Position numbers and translations under genes: made by a program. The notes beneath the pieces were generated by a model, which was given only the letters and a program-made list of their open reading frames with translations, was not told where the DNA came from and ran no database searches. A stretch of 64,000 nt of DNA from Endocalyx cinctus (taxonomy: Eukaryota; Ascomycota; Sordariomycetes; Amphisphaeriales; Apiosporaceae), in assembly GCA_001600455.1 (NCBI GenBank), contig BCKC01000007.1, forward strand, positions 2,854,019 to 2,918,018, given 5' to 3'. Numbering within the stretch: position 1 is the stretch's first letter; each line of letters starts with the position of its first letter. Shown one piece after another: positions 44,223-56,370 of this stretch.

Positions 44223-47200
44223 GACGTGTCAGACAGTTATGGCCAATATTCACATACTGAGTGGAGAATGATGATGCTCTATTAAATATTTTTTTTTATC
44301 AACTTCACGAGCGTGCCTCTATTCCCACTTAACAGGATAAGTTCTGTGTACATTAAATATTGTTAAAAGTAAATAGACGTTACAAGATATTTTACATGTA
44401 AAAGTACTGAGATACATAAAATATAGACCAACGGAAAAAAAAAAAAAAAGAGTCCCTTCCCGAAAGTGTATACAAAATGAACTTTCATGAAGAGCTGCAT
44501 ATAGCTTATTGTAGCATCTAGTTAGTCAGGCAGGCAGGCAGCTTCTTACCATGAAATTAACCCAATGCCTCAAATTCAAGGTAAGCACCTAATCCTATAA
44601 CTTAGTAAGTTTATCAAGTCGATCATAATCGATCCCGACAATCAGGATCAACTGCGACTGCAGCCAACAGGTTGGTACCTTATCTTGGTACAAAGGATTC
44701 ATTCAAATCCTACCTACCAAGACTATTCCTGGCCGTTGGTTTAACAAGCCACTTCATACCCCTCACGGCTCTCGTTAGGAGGCAGTGGAGAGGGCGTACG
44801 TAATTATTTCATAAAATAAAGCCACAAGCCCATCCTCCTGATCAGACGAAGTATAGTATCAGGGTAGGACCCTGACTGCAAGGTATCAAGTAAATTACAA
44901 ATCGTCAGGTTAATAATACCTTAGGTAATTCCAAAAGATTCAGCTATATTTTATGTCCATACACAGTAGATTCCAAGTTAAAAAGTTCCAGCCTATCGGG
45001 TTCAAATAAGTCGTCAAAGATCACGTCTATCAAGATCGAGCCTAGCCTAGCCTTTAGTTTAGAAACTGTATCTGTTAAAGCTAAATATAAGCGATCAAGC
45101 TAATACCTCAAGAAGGGAAAAAAAAAGGGGGGGGGGGGGGGGGGGGGGGNTCGTTCGGATCCATCACATCTCAATCTCACTATCTCCTACCGACGGCTTC
45201 ATTCGGAAATATTAAGCTGACTATATTTTTACCAGGTTAGTGTACACAGTACTGTGCTAACGGCAGCTCCACTCTAATCCACGTGGATATATTCGTACAC
45301 TACACTCTATTCCGTACTAGCGCCCGCGAGTCTTTACGTAAACATGGGATTATACGCGGTATACTTGGTGCAGTAGTGTAGCTTGGTCGTGTACTATGTA
45401 AAGAATAGCGTACGGAAGGACAATGCGAGATTCGATTCAGTGAAGGGGGGGGGGGGGGTAAATCCTCGGCTGTTCATGAAAGACGGGGCTATAATATTGA
45501 TAAGAATGACTTACGCAGTAGATACTTGTCTTTAGGTAATACTGATGTTTAGCCATACCAGACGATACGGTCCCCTGTTCTTTTGCCTTTTCGTGATATC
45601 TTGGCTTCGTAATATGTACCGACCGTATAGCTACACGTATATCGCCGGCTCGCTTATATAATTAGGGTTAAGTGAATAGTACTCCGTATAGTCGTGTAGA
45701 AGGTAAGACTAGCTATAGCATGACAAGGGTCGATTTAATAAGTCATCGAATATTTTGGTATATGTATCAAAGACTAAGAAAAAATAGAAGCTATATGTAT
45801 TATTAAACCAAGAGAGGCATCACATTGAAATATGTTAACTTTCGAAATATACGTGTAGCGCTGTCTAGCGTAAGCACTATTTATCATTTTCTTAGGACGT
45901 ATACACAGTATTTCCGTTATAGTCTGATGTGCCTACGACGACAGCAAGCCACGATATTGCACTGCCGGCACTCATAGACGACAATCCGGCATCGTGTCGT
46001 AAAATCTCTTTTTATTGGCGTGGCTACGCTCGATTAAACTAGCGCTTATGAATCGCATTCATGATTTAATCCTAAGGTTCTAGACCATTCTCTCAATTCT
46101 TAGCTGCCGGTCTTGCACTTCCACCTAGCTCCGCAGTCACAAGTCCTAGCTATTCTCTCTCAAACTTGGCTAGGCGAAGATCTGTGTTGTGTGGTACTAC
46201 GCAATTTTAGTTCAACCGTGCCCCAGCCGTTTCAGCATCTCTGCCAACGTTACTATTGAGCTAGCTGGATGAACAGCCGGAGTTATTCGGCTTTAGAGCA
46301 ATCGCCAAAGTGCGAGGCTCCTTTTGCACGTCATGGTACGTACGTGCATACATTGTTCGCAGTTCCCGACATCCTTGACATGGTTGGAAGTTAGAATGAA
46401 TGCGGCGCAATTGCCAATTAGCTATGATCGTAACAATAACTTCGAGGAAGCGTAGATAACTCTGATGTCTCTATCCGAAACTTCTGCGCGATTGTCGCAT
46501 CGGGTACAAGCCGACTATTGTCTAGAGATATTCGCTGCTTGCGTTTCTACCCATAGGTAAAATCTCTCGCGCTCTCCGCTCCTCTACATATGAGAGATTG
46601 ATATGGGAAGAACCAGTTAGACAGATAAGGAGATATAATAGCAACTAATCAACAGAGCTTGAAAGACTCCCAGAGTTGGCGAATCTTACTCATCTAACGT
46701 TTTTTCTTTTCTCTTTTTGATCTCCCTCGATCGGTTGACACGTCAGTTCCCAATCATTTTAAACAAAAATCTACCCCCCTCTTTCGTAGCAACTCCATAG
46801 ACCCCTCCTCGCACATTAAATTCTCGTCCTATCTCCGGCTCGGGTTTAGGGGTTACACCATCATTCGTGGGCCGGATCAGATAGAAACCCTTGTCTGGGC
46901 AGCCGAGTTGGACTACACCGCTTGTAGCATTTTTGCCCATGCCATCGAGCTGCGAGCCCCATTCAGGTCGGAATATTATACATACTCTCTCCCTCCGTTC
47001 TTTGATACTGTGGTTCTGCATCCAAAGATTTTCGGAAGCGAGGTATTTGCCGGAACCGTTAGGATCGACTTAGCCTTAGGCTCGGATGATGCGCTGTCTA
47101 AATTCTTTCCGGGAAATTTAAGGTTTTGGAGTGTTGCACCATCCGTTTTAGTCCCGAAACAGCCATTTGGGCATGTTGGACAGATGAGGAAACTTTTTTT

Positions 47201-48131
47201 GACGACACTCCGACTTTTCGGAATGAACTGTAATCTCGGTCTGACGTGTGGCGGACGACCGTAAAGACGTCCCCGGGGTCGTCGTACGGCTTTCGTTATG
47301 CTGCTGCAACTGTGACGTGAAAGGGCGGCTGTAAGATGACCTTGAGGTGGCCAGTTTTGGACCCCCAATTGAGTCGCGGCTCTTTCTACTTCTATAGTAC
47401 CACTCTCACTTTCCAAGGATCTATGTGTTTAGTTCGACCAGATCCATCATATATTTTCTGATCTTTTCAGATTCTGTTGAACCATCGCCAACTTGACTCT
47501 GCTTATTTGGTCACTATTGTTCATGTTCATTTGATGACGACGAAAATTTTATTAAAATATCATTCGAGGAATAAAGGCTTATTTGTTAATTAGATGGGTA
47601 TAAATTCCGAAGAACTATCTTGTTGTTGGCGATAGAAAGACGTTGCAAGCGAGGAAGTTGGACCCGCCAAATTTATACAGGATTTGAAAGGAGAAAGATG
47701 TAAAGGATGCCCGGAAATAATCTTCGTTATCCTCGAAAGTTGGTATACTTATTCATTATGTACATGAACTATAGGGTGTAGGTGACAATACTATATAGAA
47801 GTTTTGGCGTTGGTGTTTGACCTGGGTATTCGACGTTGATTGCGTTACCATCAAACCCGGTCCCCCCAATGAGAAATAAAAAATAGAAAGGACGCAATCA
47901 TTTTTTTTTTTTCATGTTTTTCCATTTTATTTTTCGTATGCCTTGAAAACTTCGTTACTTATTTCACAGCGCCTAACTACGCAAATAACGAGAAATTCTC
48001 AAAAATCAATCCGAAAGTTCCTGATAGGTCTGCCACACAACCACCGGCACCCTCTTACTAGACATATCCCTTACATATATACGGCCAAAAGTTTCTGCGT
48101 TTTCGCACTTCCTCCTCCACCTTTTTCGCGA
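44223..48131. other. AT-rich intergenic region without a supported gene
   Basis: 3.9 kb. It contains a poly-A run near 44435, a 23-base poly-G run at 45127-45149 followed by one N at 45150, and another poly-G run near 45446. Frames at 46743-47416 have more ordinary composition but no recognisable family and no consistent exon structure. No palindrome of the cluster type is seen. Confidence 0.55.
45127..45150. repeat. Poly-G run ending in one undetermined base
   Basis: 23 consecutive G followed by N at 45150, a likely sequencing or assembly weak point. Confidence 0.9.
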
Positions 48132-49280
48132 TCAAAAGAACTGCGAAAAGAACTCCCACGTGTTTCCCGGCGCGATGGGAGTAGTGGAGCCCTCGTCGGC
48201 GGCCATGGGGGTATGAGAGCCGGTGAAGACGACGAACGAGACCGGGTAACCCTCGGCGCAGCCCTCGTAGTCGACGCGGGTGGACATGCCTCCGTTGGGC
48301 GCCGGTTCGGGGCTGACGGGCGTGCAGCCGTTGACCTCGACGAAGTTGTCGCGCATCAGGCGTCCGCCCGTGATCGGCAGGATGTTGTCCTGGGCCCCGT
48401 GCTGCGAGTAGAAGGCGATCGGCTTGTCGCCCCCGTCGCACCCGCTGATGATGTTGCTCGACAGGACCGCGACCGCTCGGAACTGCTCCGGACGGGCGCA
48501 CGCGAGCGCGTACGAGATCGCGCCGCCGTCTGTTGGGTCGGAAACGTCCTACGCGTCAGTAACGTCTTTTCTCTCTTATTTTTTCTAGGCAGTACTCGGA
48601 ATATTAGAGATAAAAGTGGTTCAGATACGTACTAGCATCGAAATGTCAGTTTCAGTTTGGAAAAAGGAGCTCAGAGAAAAGATATTATCGTCATGCGACG
48701 CTTCTTTACTTACCAGCTAAATCCCGTGGAGAAACGCAGGGACTGATCGATGCAGAGATCTTCCTCGAGAGCTTCGATCATGGAGTCGACGAACAGGACT
48801 TTACATGGTTAAAGCGACTGGTTAGTGTTTTGACTTCCTTCTCGAGCTTAGGTATACATCTTGAAGTGGGCCTAAAGCGAAAAAGAAAAAAAAAATTGAC
48901 GTACTATCCTCGCCCCCCGTATTCCCCCAACCCATCAACCCACCGACGGAGCCGGCCGTCTGACCATTAGGTGACACGAAGATGGCGCTCTCGTTGGCGA
49001 GCGGGGGCAGGCCGTAATAGGCGTCGACGCCCATGCCACCCTCGGCGATCTGGTCGGCGTTGCCTCCGAGAGCGTGGAAGGTGAAGACCAGCTTGTAAGG
49101 GGTGTTGGGGTCGTAAGGCTCGGGAAGCTTGACGATGAACTGACGCTCCTTCCCGTTCACTTGAAGGGTCTTGTCGCCGCTCAGCATCGTCGTGGGCTCC
49201 TTGCCGCAGCCGGGGGAGTTCGCAGCCGAGACGAGGGCGCCAAAGAGGAGACTCGCGCATAAGATCGAGGTTCCGAACAT
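48132..49280 (-). CDS. Secreted CE1-family esterase (feruloyl esterase-like), last junction out of frame
   Basis: Minus-strand exon 1 is 49280-48905 and exon 2 is 48798-48714; the last exon is about 48529-48132. The N-terminus FGTSILCASLLFGALVSA is a signal peptide. YKLVFTFHALGGNADQI, ESAIFVSPNG and MGWGNTGGED follow the CE1/polyhydroxybutyrate-depolymerase-like pattern, and exon 2 ends in DQSLRFSTGFS, the start of the nucleophile elbow. The last exon reads GGAISYALACARPEQF, then YSQHGAQDNILP (Asp region) and GSHTP (His region). Exon 2 ends two bases into a codon, but the last exon needs a one-base offset that the available AG acceptor does not give; direct joining makes a TGA. Either an unusual splice site is used or the gene is broken by a small indel. 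An intact relative would cleave esters of hydroxycinnamates or short chains outside the cell. Confidence 0.65.
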
Positions 49281-50522
49281 GTTGGCGATGCTTGGTTAAT
49301 CAAGGTACTATGTGGGAGTTATACTGATCGAGTGAGAAGGAAGAAGATCTTTTTCCTATTTGTTGGCGCCCGGTACTTTTTTTCCCCCTATATGAGAAGA
49401 GTGGAACAGAGAGGTGGACCTGTATGTCCATGTTGATGGACACATCTCGCGATAATCTATATATATAGATCGATTCTAGGTCGCATTAGTGTGTATGCGT
49501 ATGTATAATTGTCCCGATAGCACGTACCGATACGTAGTTCACTTCATCCACTTACCCGGAAAATCTGGGGAAACGATGAAATAAGTTAGATCAAAAAGTC
49601 TCAACGGGGGACGATCCCCGTCCTAGGCAGCGAAGCAGCTCTCTCAACCATTCTTAGAGGCTATTCCCCTCCCGTCGGGGCATCTCCACGTCGACAAATA
49701 GAGTAATAATTATAGCCATGTTACTTATGCCGGTACAACTTCCCGATAGGACGGCTAATAATGATTCTCCAATACTTCCCCATTTATACCTCTGATACCA
49801 TGTGGGATACAGTATGGATACCTTTAATAATAGAATATATTAAGTCGGATGGTTGATGGAAGTGAAGGTGAAGAATTCACTTAACATCGAAGTCTTCCAT
49901 TAGGGGATGTCTCTGTTCTTCGTGATTTGTTCAAAGGTTTTAAATGCGTTAACATCGCACTTGATCTCGTAAATAGTTGAAAAATCGAGATACTATCAAC
50001 ATTATTATTATTAATTAAGGAATATAATCTTATTTTTTTTTTTTTTTTTCTTATTTAACACCGTCATGACATGGTTCTCGCTTAAGTACTTTTAGAACAC
50101 CGGAATTGAATCGTTCTGCTATCCGACGGCAGCGTGCATTAATGTATATTGCCATGTGACTCGCTGCGTAACAGACCATTATACCACGTCAATCCGGCGC
50201 CCCCACAATTTTTTTCCGGATTGGAACCTGAGCAACCTGCTGCTTTAAGGTGAAGTCTCAGTGAGCAAGATGAGCCGCCCTTATGTCGACTGAGCCGAGC
50301 TCCGCGAACGGAGACGGTATCTCTAAGTCTTAAACTGGATATACTCTATAGCTATGAGCAAATTTTGTTATATATTATGCAATATAAGCTGAGTAATAAA
50401 AATAGAAAATAAAAAGCAGACACGGTCGCCTGGTTGCACTCCCGAGCAAGCTTTTGCTGCTACGAGGTATGCTCAACATGCCATAGCGCGGCCTCCACGT
50501 TAGCGGTAACTCCTAGGGGGCT
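49281..50522. other. Intergenic and probable 3' part of a retroelement
   Basis: No gene is seen. A poly-T run at about 50032-50049 could be the poly-A tail, read on the minus strand, of the retrotransposon remnant to its right. A small GC-rich hairpin (CGGGGGACGATCCCCG) lies near 49605-49620. Confidence 0.4.
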
Positions 50523-52110
50523 TCACAGATCCCCATTTACGCTCGTGAGGCGAATAAATGCTCGGAATGACTTCGGGCTCGCCATGAGTTCGTCAAGATA
50601 GTCCCGCCAGCCTTTAGGGGTAGCCGGTCTCTTCCGCGGCCTTCGTGGCCACCTCATGTAATACCGCTGCGCGCGTCGGCAGCGCACGAAGTGCTTGGGT
50701 GCTTTGTCTAAGCCACATAAGCATTCAAGCTGCGTATCCGCGTGGTTGAAGCGGCGGTGATAGCTCGCAAAATCGCCATGTCCGGACCTTACGGCCAGCC
50801 ATCTGTGGAGTTCCTGCCGGGTGAGTACACGGAGCTCCCGCGGGTAGGCTATTTTATATCCGAGCTTCCAGCTGCGGTAATGCCTCGAATGCTTTTCTGT
50901 CCATTCGGCCCAGAGGGAGTATCGAGTTTCTGTCCTGGTCCCGCGCGCTACGGCGCGTAGCCCGTATGCTGTGGGCTTCAGGTCAGGGTCTGGAGGTAGG
51001 GAGGTCCCTTCTTTCGCGAGATCATCGGCTCTTTCGTTTCCTGCCACTCTGCAATGACCTGGGCACCACTTGATACGTACATCGTAACGGCTCATAATCC
51101 GCTGTACGCTAAGGTAAACGTTCTGGGCTGCAACGGGGGCATTGTTCCGGAGACACCAGATAACTCCCGTGTTATCTAAGTAACCCCAAATTCTCCTGGA
51201 GGATGCCATATGCGGTATCCTGATAGCATGCCGGAGCCCCTTTAGCGCCCCGGTGGCCTCGCCGTCAAAACTGATTGAGGGTGGGGGGGGAGACCTCCGC
51301 AGCCGTGCGGGATCTCGTTGCCACCTTGGAAAATCGCGTAGCCGTATCCTACCTGCCGGCTCTTCTCCGATCCATCAGTAAAAACTACTAAATCCGTAGC
51401 GGGGGCAGCGTCCTTAGCCAATCCCGGAAGCGCTTCGCCGCTTTATGCTTCGTGAGGCCGTCAGTGGGATCCTCCCGTGATCCGGTTTGGTAGCGGGGGG
51501 CAATCAGGCGTGGCCTGGGTATCTCTGGCAGTAACTTGGCTGCTATTTGGACCTTGGAAATAGGGCGCTTCTTATCCACCGTCCATCGGCCCCGAGTCAC
51601 GTGCCCTACCTCCAAGCGCGAGGTCAGGGGGTGCTTGCTATCTACCGTCCGAAGCCGGTAAGCTTGCCTGTAGAGAGCTTGTTGGAGCGCGATTTCGGCC
51701 GTAGGGAGGCCAGCGTCCCTCGTCACCCCTCGATTAGGCGTCGTTTTCCATACCGGCAGCGTTGCTCTTCCGCCAGTAGTTGGGGCAGTGTCGATCCGTT
51801 TAACAAGGTGTCCAACTCTAGTGCTGGTTTTCGTAAAATTGCCCGAAGCGTCCAGTTCCGCCGGCTTAGTGCGTCCTATATACCACGCTTCGTTTCTATA
51901 TAAGGCGGTTGGCGTTACGCACGTAACCACCGCTTTTCGTATCATGTCAGCCGGAGGGCCGTACTTGGTATTGACTAAGCTCCGGAGATGTCACGCCAGC
52001 TTCGTGGCTTTGCCGGCTCGCTCATCTACGTGCCGCGTAAAGGGCAACTTTCGATCAAGCTAGACTACAAGCCACCGTAATGCTGGGGTCTTCTGCGTTT
52101 CTATGCGTCC
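50523..52110 (-). mobile_element. Degenerate non-LTR (LINE, Tad-like) retrotransposon fragment: RT connection plus RNase H
   Basis: Minus strand, upstream to downstream. About 52110-51388 encodes the end of a reverse-transcriptase region (KLPFTRHVDERAGKATKLA, then VNTKYGPP, TPTALYRNEAWYIG and PTAEIALQQALYR), with stops at a TAG near 52060 and a TGA near 52000. Then VVFTDGSEKS opens an RNase H domain, which continues in another frame as LDNTGVIWCLRNNAPVA and KWCPGHCRVAGNERADDLAK to the end at 50523, where a Cys/His-containing tail (CLCGLDKAPKHFVRC) lies. The frame changes at the C8 run near 51285. The 5' portion (ORF1, endonuclease, RT core) is missing. It is not functional. Confidence 0.75.
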
Positions 52111-52437
52111 GGACGTTGACTCAGCTGTCCCAAAACAATTGGTCTGACTGGTTAGCTTCTGAGAACGGGTGTTTTGAGATGAGTAGATACTGCACAGGGC
52201 TCTCATGAAAGCGTTTACGCAACCAAGGCGGACCTGACGTCAACATTTGACAGGCAACTGAGAAGCAGATCGGGCGAGAGAGGTCGGTCAACAAGGGCAC
52301 TGGTCACATAGTAGATGTGTCAGTAGCTTCGATGGGTCTTCGGTCTTGAGATGAAGAACCTACGCGGAGAGAAGATGGAACCAGGAGCCTCAGACCATGC
52401 TCGATAAATGGATCTACATCCATGCAAGTCGGGAAGC

Positions 52438-53028
52438 TTATGGTGAGCGTTGAATGCTGCCAGCACCCCCTGTTCCGTAGAAGAGATGAGCATGCAACAT
52501 ACAAAGATTGGTACACGTTGCAGATGCCTTCGATAGCAGTCGCGGATTATCATATCTACTCACGTGCATCGTGGTGACGGGCTTAGGAAGCGCTGTGCTG
52601 CCTCTTGTGCGTAGGACCGCAGCCGGCTGCTCGGTATCCTCAAATGGTCTCCTGTACGGAAAATGCGGGACGTCGTGATGGGCAAAACTCTCGTCTAGGG
52701 ATTCAATCTCCATGACTTGCATTGGCCTCGCCTGAAGCTACGGTTCGACGAGGTCCCGACGAGAGCTAGGGTAGCTCAGGAGTCGATAATTAGTCGCCTC
52801 GAAAAGACTCAGTTGCGCCTCGGTAGAGTTACGAGGCGAAAAGAAGAAGGCCTGAAGTTCTCCTATATTAATCACGGAAAAACAGCAAATTGGAGGATCG
52901 AAGAACATTATATTTACCTTGTATCCTGCTTTCATGGCAGCCACATACATAACCACATAGCTCACATCATTGGGGCCGATGTATGCAACCGTCGGAATAA
53001 TGTCGCGCTCTGGTTGGCCATACCTCAT
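52438..53028 (-). pseudogene. NRPS-like adenylation-domain (AMP-binding) gene remnant
   Basis: Minus strand. VAYIGPNDVSYVVMYVAAMKAG, then after a likely intron FFFSPRNSTEAQLSLFEATN and LLSYPSSRRDLVEP, match the beginning of adenylation domains of fungal NRPS-like reductases. An in-frame TAG follows EP near 52736, then QVMEIESLDESF continues in the same frame. The core adenylation motif, normally TSGSTGLPKP, appears as TRGSTALPKP with damage. Beyond 52560 the frame dissolves. Further decayed pieces may reach 52300. There is no intact start, and no thiolation or reductase domain is seen. Confidence 0.6.
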
Positions 53029-53040
53029 CAGACTATGTAG

Positions 53041-54503
53041 CGGATTGACAAAGTGTAAGTAAGGACTCGACCAACTGCATTAGCATTACTTCCAGGCCAC
53101 CAATACACTGATGATCTACTCTTATTGCTGCAGTCCAGGGTAACAGGTGGCTAGTACAGCTTCACCTGACATGCTTCTCCCATGAGGTATTCAGTGCACG
53201 GGCTCAAAGAAATGTACGGGTTTTCCTCTCTAAAAGACAGGAAACCCGTATCACCTCGCGTGTCGCCTCGTCAGAAAAGGGAAGCTCAAAGTAAACTGTC
53301 GGTTCACGCGCGCTGATTCAAGAAAAGAAATGATCGGGTTCTTCTAAATTTACCCGGCAGACTCTTGCTCCGAGCATTCCTGCATCCTAACTAGGTTGGC
53401 TGAGAAGAGCACGTCGGCCGGCTTCACTAGGTCAATCCATGCTGGCAAGTAGTCCTCCCCCCTCCGCACAATTTTCAATCACATTACTGTTTGCTGAATA
53501 CATATAGTACTAAAAAATAAATATTTTGAACTTATGAAATGCAGTTAGGTACATTGAATTTCAGCTTCTAAACGCGAGGCATATGCAATGTCTTCGTTCA
53601 ACTTCCATTCGCCACACGCTGCGCTCACATCAGGCAGACAAATATGGGGGTCATGTCAGGCTTGGTGGTAACAAGACTGCCAAATGTAACAATAATTTCG
53701 TAGACTGGTATTGCAGGGGCTTCTTTTCTGTCAATGCAAATGGTATTTAGTGAGTCTGGAGATCCTGAGGCACTCGATACCTTGAGCATGGATAAGTACT
53801 TACTCTTGTCCGAAACCGTCACGGCCCCCAAAGTTTGTAAATATCAACACTTCTGAAGTACTTGTGAACATGACTTATCTGCATTATTTGGAAGATGCAC
53901 CATTACTAGCTGCAAGGCGCTTTCATGAAACCATTCAGTAATAATACCATGACACAGAATCGAGTGTATCGCGGCGTGAGACTTATGTACTAAATACTTA
54001 TATGTTAGTCTCAGTATGTATAAATACCTAGGTAGGTACCTAACCTTAAGTAGGTACCTTCTAGGTACTTCATTGAAGGATAAGGCATGTACTGTATCGT
54101 ATACAGCGTGTATCAGCGCTATGCCTTACATATGCAGGTTGGTAGGCGGGTACATATAAAAAAGTATACTATAAGGACAACCTAAAACGTCCTTAGGGAC
54201 ATAACATCAATAAGCTCGAGTATCTCAATCGATATAACACACATATCTTCCAAGGTACACCCTAATGGGCCTCCAATCGCTAATGCTTGTGTTTCTTATG
54301 ACAGGGGACAAGCCTGTCGCGACTACTTACGCACGTAATTACCTACCTCAGGCCACAAGAATAGGTCCAGTAATGTTACAAGTTCAATGTCTTCCCCAGG
54401 TGGGGTCATAATCGTAAGTAGCCATCACATCCCAGCCCAATTCTGTTTCTGTTTACCAACAACAAGTCATTCATTATCCGCATCATCCTTTTACACTTGG
54501 AAC
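53041..54503. other. Intergenic upstream of the GMC gene
   Basis: No gene is seen. It contains an inverted repeat at 53215-53250, one near-match to the cluster palindrome (TCGGCCGG, 53414-53421), and a cluster of TAGGTACC-type words at 54028-54075, a common kind of intergenic simple sequence in sordariomycetes. Confidence 0.55.
53215..53250. repeat. Perfect-ended inverted repeat (hairpin)
   Basis: TACGGGTTTTCCT at the left and AGGAAACCCGTA at the right pair over about 12 bases with an 11-base loop. Function is unknown. Confidence 0.5.
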
Positions 54504-56370
54504 ATGGCCGAATTGAAGTCATGGGACTATGTCATTGTCGGAGGCGGGCTGGCGGGCTGTGTGGTGGCAAGTCGTTTGAAGCTTTACCAACCCTCATCTC
54601 AAATCCTTCTGATTGAGGCCGGTCCAGATGTTAGCGACAACAAAGACATCCTTTACTTTAGCGCATTGAATTTTATCGGCGGCCAGTTGAACTGGGGATA
54701 TAAGACCGTGCCACAAGCACACTGCAACGAGAGAAAGATTGACATTCCTGCAGGGCGAGCCCTCGGTGGTGGCTCTGTCATCAATGTTTGTGAGTTTTCC
54801 TGCGGTCTGTGAGTCTTTCATGTATCTTAACTTCATCAGGCGGGTGGCAGCGCGGAGCAAAAGCCGACTACGACAGCTGGGCGGAAATAGTCAACGACAA
54901 ACGTTGGAGCTATGAAGGGCAGCTCCCGTATTTTAAGATGACCGAGAGATGGGTTGGCGACGATCCTGAAGGCTCTCATGGCCATAATGGTACATTGCAG
55001 ATTGAATCGCCGTCATATCACAAGCGCATATACCCTTTGACCAATATCGTCGAGAAAGCATGGGCTGATATCGGTGTCGAAATGCTCCCACGGGTAGATA
55101 TTAATGCTGGTACGAACATAGGAGTCGGCGAGCTTAACGAGAATCGGAACCAGGGTGCTCGACAGATCGCACCCCTCGCGGTAAGCAATTATATGATTCT
55201 TTCTTGCTGCCGGATTTCCTAGGTTTCTGTAAACATGGCCTCGGTGCGTATTGCTGGCAAAACGTGTTTTTGACAAGGTTTTGGCGTCTAGTATCCCTTA
55301 GACGGTATTACGGTCCAAACCGACACGCTCGTACAATCCATCATTATAGACGAGGTCCATTCGTGTGCCACGGGCGTTGTTCTTGAAGATGGCACGGAAA
55401 TCCAGTCGCAGAAGGTCATTCTCGCTGCTGGAAGTTATCGAACCCCCCAGTTGCTCATGCTGTCCGGCATTGGACCCAGAGACACCCTAGAAAAGCACGG
55501 CATTGAGGTCAAGGTTGAAAACCACGACGTTGGGAAAAACTTCAATGACCATATAATGGTACAGTTGAACTGGAAGTTGAAAGAGCCCCATAAAGGCTAC
55601 GCTCTAGGGTCTGGCAACCCCCTTTTCTCACAGCCGCAGTTTAAAACAGGTGTTCCACTAAATTATATTGTCGGCACTTCAGTTCCTCGAGACGTCCTAG
55701 AAGCAGCCATCGCGCAGGACGAAGGGAGTGATGCCGCAACCCCTGACCATCATCTTCTCAAGAGAGATTGGGCCATGATGGAGAATCTTGTCTTATATCT
55801 TGGAAGACCGCCAGTAGCGGTTGATGGATCGCATATCAGCAACACACTCATGGCATCGAAGCCCACGTCACGAGGATCTGTCAGCATCACGTCGAGTGAC
55901 TGCAAGGACCCTCCACTACTAGATCCAAATTACCTGGCCACAGAGGTCGACAGGGCAGTGTGGCGTCACTCGTTGCGGAGAATTGCCCATGTAATGTCTG
56001 GCAACGATACAGCTCTAGGTCAGATCGTCTCAGGCGAAACGCCGCCCACTGGTTTCGAGGAGCAGATTACACCGGACTCAACTGACAAATACATCGACCA
56101 AAGAGTCAAGGCTCAGGGAGTGTTGGTGCCCCTTTTCGCATATCCTCAAGGGGCATAGAAGTGCTAACCTGTAGCAGTTCCACATTCCATGGCTCCACTT
56201 CCTGCTCGATGGGCAAAGTAGTTAACACAGACCTACGTGTCAAAGGTGTACGAAACCTTTACATCGCCGACGCCTCGGTCTTTCCCAGTGCCATCAGCGC
56301 TCACATCCAAGCAGCTGTGTATGCCCTTGCTGAGCAAGCCGCTGTCATCATCTCTGGAAAAGAGGGTTGA
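54504..56370 (+). CDS. GMC-family FAD oxidoreductase, final exon not joinable in frame
   Basis: Exons 54504-54789, 54840-55180 and 55292 onward. The ADP-binding motif is VIVGGGLAGCVVASRL, then GRALGGGSVIN (GMC signature 1) and GSYRTPQLLMLSGIGP (signature 2). The third exon starts YPLDGITVQTDTL. It stays open to a TAG at 56158 after RVKAQG. The conserved C-terminus, FHGSTSCSMGKVVNTDLR and FPSAISAHIQAAVYALAEQA with the catalytic His positions, is at about 56175-56370. No canonical GT-AG pair joins the two parts in frame: donors are phase 0, while the acceptors at 56174 and 56177 need phase 2. The enzyme may use an unusual site or be frameshifted. Intact members oxidise alcohols with O2. It may belong with the neighbouring SDR and acyl-CoA ligase. 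Confidence 0.7.

Noticed and set aside
46743..47416. Two overlapping minus-strand frames (92 and 146 codons) with fairly ordinary composition
   Set aside because: No recognised family, no splice pair that joins them convincingly, and plus-strand frames of similar quality overlap.
53414..53421. TCGGCCGG resembling the cluster palindrome
   Set aside because: One mismatch, isolated, over 1 kb from the nearest gene start; compatible with chance.
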